Part shown: positions 63,397 through 64,000 of the stretch, piece by piece | Layout: the number at the start of each line of letters is the position of its first letter | Numbering within the stretch: position 1 is the first letter of the stretch | NCBI GenBank assembly: GCA_016210495.1 | Contig: JACQUC010000180.1 | Coordinates: forward strand, 18,331 to 82,330 | Length of the DNA stretch: 64,000 nucleotides | Source of the DNA: Chloroflexota bacterium | GTDB lineage: Bacteria; Chloroflexota; FW602-bin22; JACPRP01 | Reading direction: 5' to 3' | Translations under genes and position numbers: made by a program | Notes under the pieces: generated by a model | Told to the model about the DNA's origin: nothing | The model's input: the letters and a program-made list of their open reading frames with translations, nothing else | Database searches by the model: none

Positions 63397-63501
63397 CGCT
63401 CATTCCCCCTTGCTGCCCGTATTTGGGGCGCGGCGATCCGCTCACCTCACGAGTGGATCCTGGCCCTGGCCCCACAACTTGTCTGTACGTATGGCTTTGG
63501 G

Positions 63502-63773
63502 TGGATGACATGAATGTAGGCATGAGAACAGTGAAGCGCTCCTGCGCCGCCGCTACGGCCGCTTTGCATGCCGATTTGGGCTGTCGAGACACTCCGAATC
63601 GCCCCTGGAGGCGTACCTGCCGGGCTGAAAGTGGCCTCTTGCCCAGGCCGCCATCCGCTGGGCCTACTGCATGCCTACATCTATGTCATCCACCCTATGG
63701 CTTTATATCCCTTGTGGACGACTTTGTCAATTCGGACACCTGTTCGCAAGAGTGGATGACATAGATGTAGGCA
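63502..63773. repeat. Inverted/direct repeats of a 21-bp unit
   Basis: A perfect 21-bp inverted repeat, 63672-63692 against 63753-63773 (the latter begins TGGATGACATAG), with a further near copy in direct orientation at 63502-63524. The interval 63397-63850 has no supportable gene. A second 10-bp inverted repeat GGGGTATCCT / AGGATACCCC is at 63787-63796 and 63838-63847. Confidence 0.6.
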
Positions 63774-63852
63774 AGGAAACAGAAATGGGGTATCCTATTA
63801 GGCAGTTGAACCCCGCCGGAAGTCCGCACCGGAAGGGAGGATACCCCAATGA

Positions 63853-64000
63853 GTGAGCAGGCGTCCTTCCGCGGAAGGACTCGAACAAATGCTAGCCGAA
63901 GCCAGGATCTGTGTCAACCATGTAGGCGAGAAGGCGGCAAAGTTGCAAGAGCGGCAGAACTTGATCGGGCTTGAGTTTGTAATCTTGGAGGCAATGCTAC
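63853..64000 (+). CDS. Unidentified ORF, 5' end only (runs off the window)
   Basis: Open from GTG 63853 to the edge (49 codons): charged, helix-like start with EGLEQMLAEARICVNHVGEK and LQERQNLIGLEFVILEAML. GGGAGG lies about 13 nt upstream. The hairpins just before it resemble the end of a mobile element, so a transposase is possible, but I do not recognise the sequence. Confidence 0.3.
   Translation, partial: MSRRPSAEGLEQMLAEARICVNHVGEKAAKLQERQNLIGLEFVILEAML

Overview
This 64 kb window is a high-GC bacterial chromosome segment. Its gene style suggests a Chloroflexota-type or similar uncultivated anaerobic or facultative lineage: lipoproteins with long Pro/Ala/Thr linkers, many UbiD and HyuAB proteins, several GrdB-like selenoproteins and dispersed GTAGGGGCG hairpin repeats. 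That assignment is inferred from gene content; no rRNA or other taxonomic marker is present. No tRNA, rRNA or CRISPR array was seen.

The main result is that six genes read through an in-frame UGA and look like selenoproteins: a small thioredoxin-fold protein (5378-5731), a two-domain protein disulfide oxidoreductase with a U-P-Y-C active site (3664-4326), three GrdB-like proteins of identical length (13164-14507, 16426-17769, 29282-30625) and a UGSC-family protein (61717-63396). Conventional gene calling splits each of them into two ORFs. Sec insertion genes (selA/B/C/D) are not in the window.

Layout. 0-5.9 kb: housekeeping genes (ABC ATPase end, polyprenyl synthase, tatD, metG) and a redox operon of small selenoprotein, thioredoxin reductase and Sec-PDO. 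5.9-34.9 kb: a catabolic island with three UbiD-family decarboxylases, three GrdB-like selenoproteins, five GrdE-like proteins, five TctC-type binding lipoproteins, two TctA and two TctB membrane subunits, and one NMT1-type binding lipoprotein. The units share an extended -10 promoter style (TTGAC[A/G], 17-18 nt spacer ending in TGC, TA-rich -10). The GrdE-like proteins appear to lack the pyruvoyl-forming Cys of true GrdE, so this may be an undescribed selenium-dependent pathway for imported carboxylates rather than glycine reduction. 35-43.4 kb: housekeeping genes (rsmI, nudix, NTP-transferase-like, 1-phosphofructokinase, hpf), an Nramp-related Mg2+ transporter candidate with a cytosolic MgtE-N/CBS partner, and two toxin-antitoxin loci, one with a broken toxin. 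43.6-56.1 kb: iron acquisition (FTR1/DUF2318 permease with a MacB-like ABC exporter, a DtxR-family regulator and an FbpABC ferric transporter). Three TTAG-N6-CTAA operators sit on its promoters, and two acyl-CoA genes (crt-like, hbd-like) interrupt it. 56.1-57.2 kb: non-coding, with hairpin repeats. 57.2-63.4 kb: hyuA-hyuB facing a cysteine hydrolase and the UGSC selenoprotein. 63.4-64 kb: inverted repeats and the start of an unidentified ORF running off the window.

In the proposed scheme, TctABC transporters bring in carboxylates, UbiD enzymes may carry out (de)carboxylation with prenylated FMN, and GrdB/GrdE-like pairs carry out a Sec-dependent reductive or cleavage step. The TrxR, PDO and small selenoprotein could supply thiol electrons. 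No GrdA, GrdC, GrdD or UbiX is visible, so substrate and product remain unknown.
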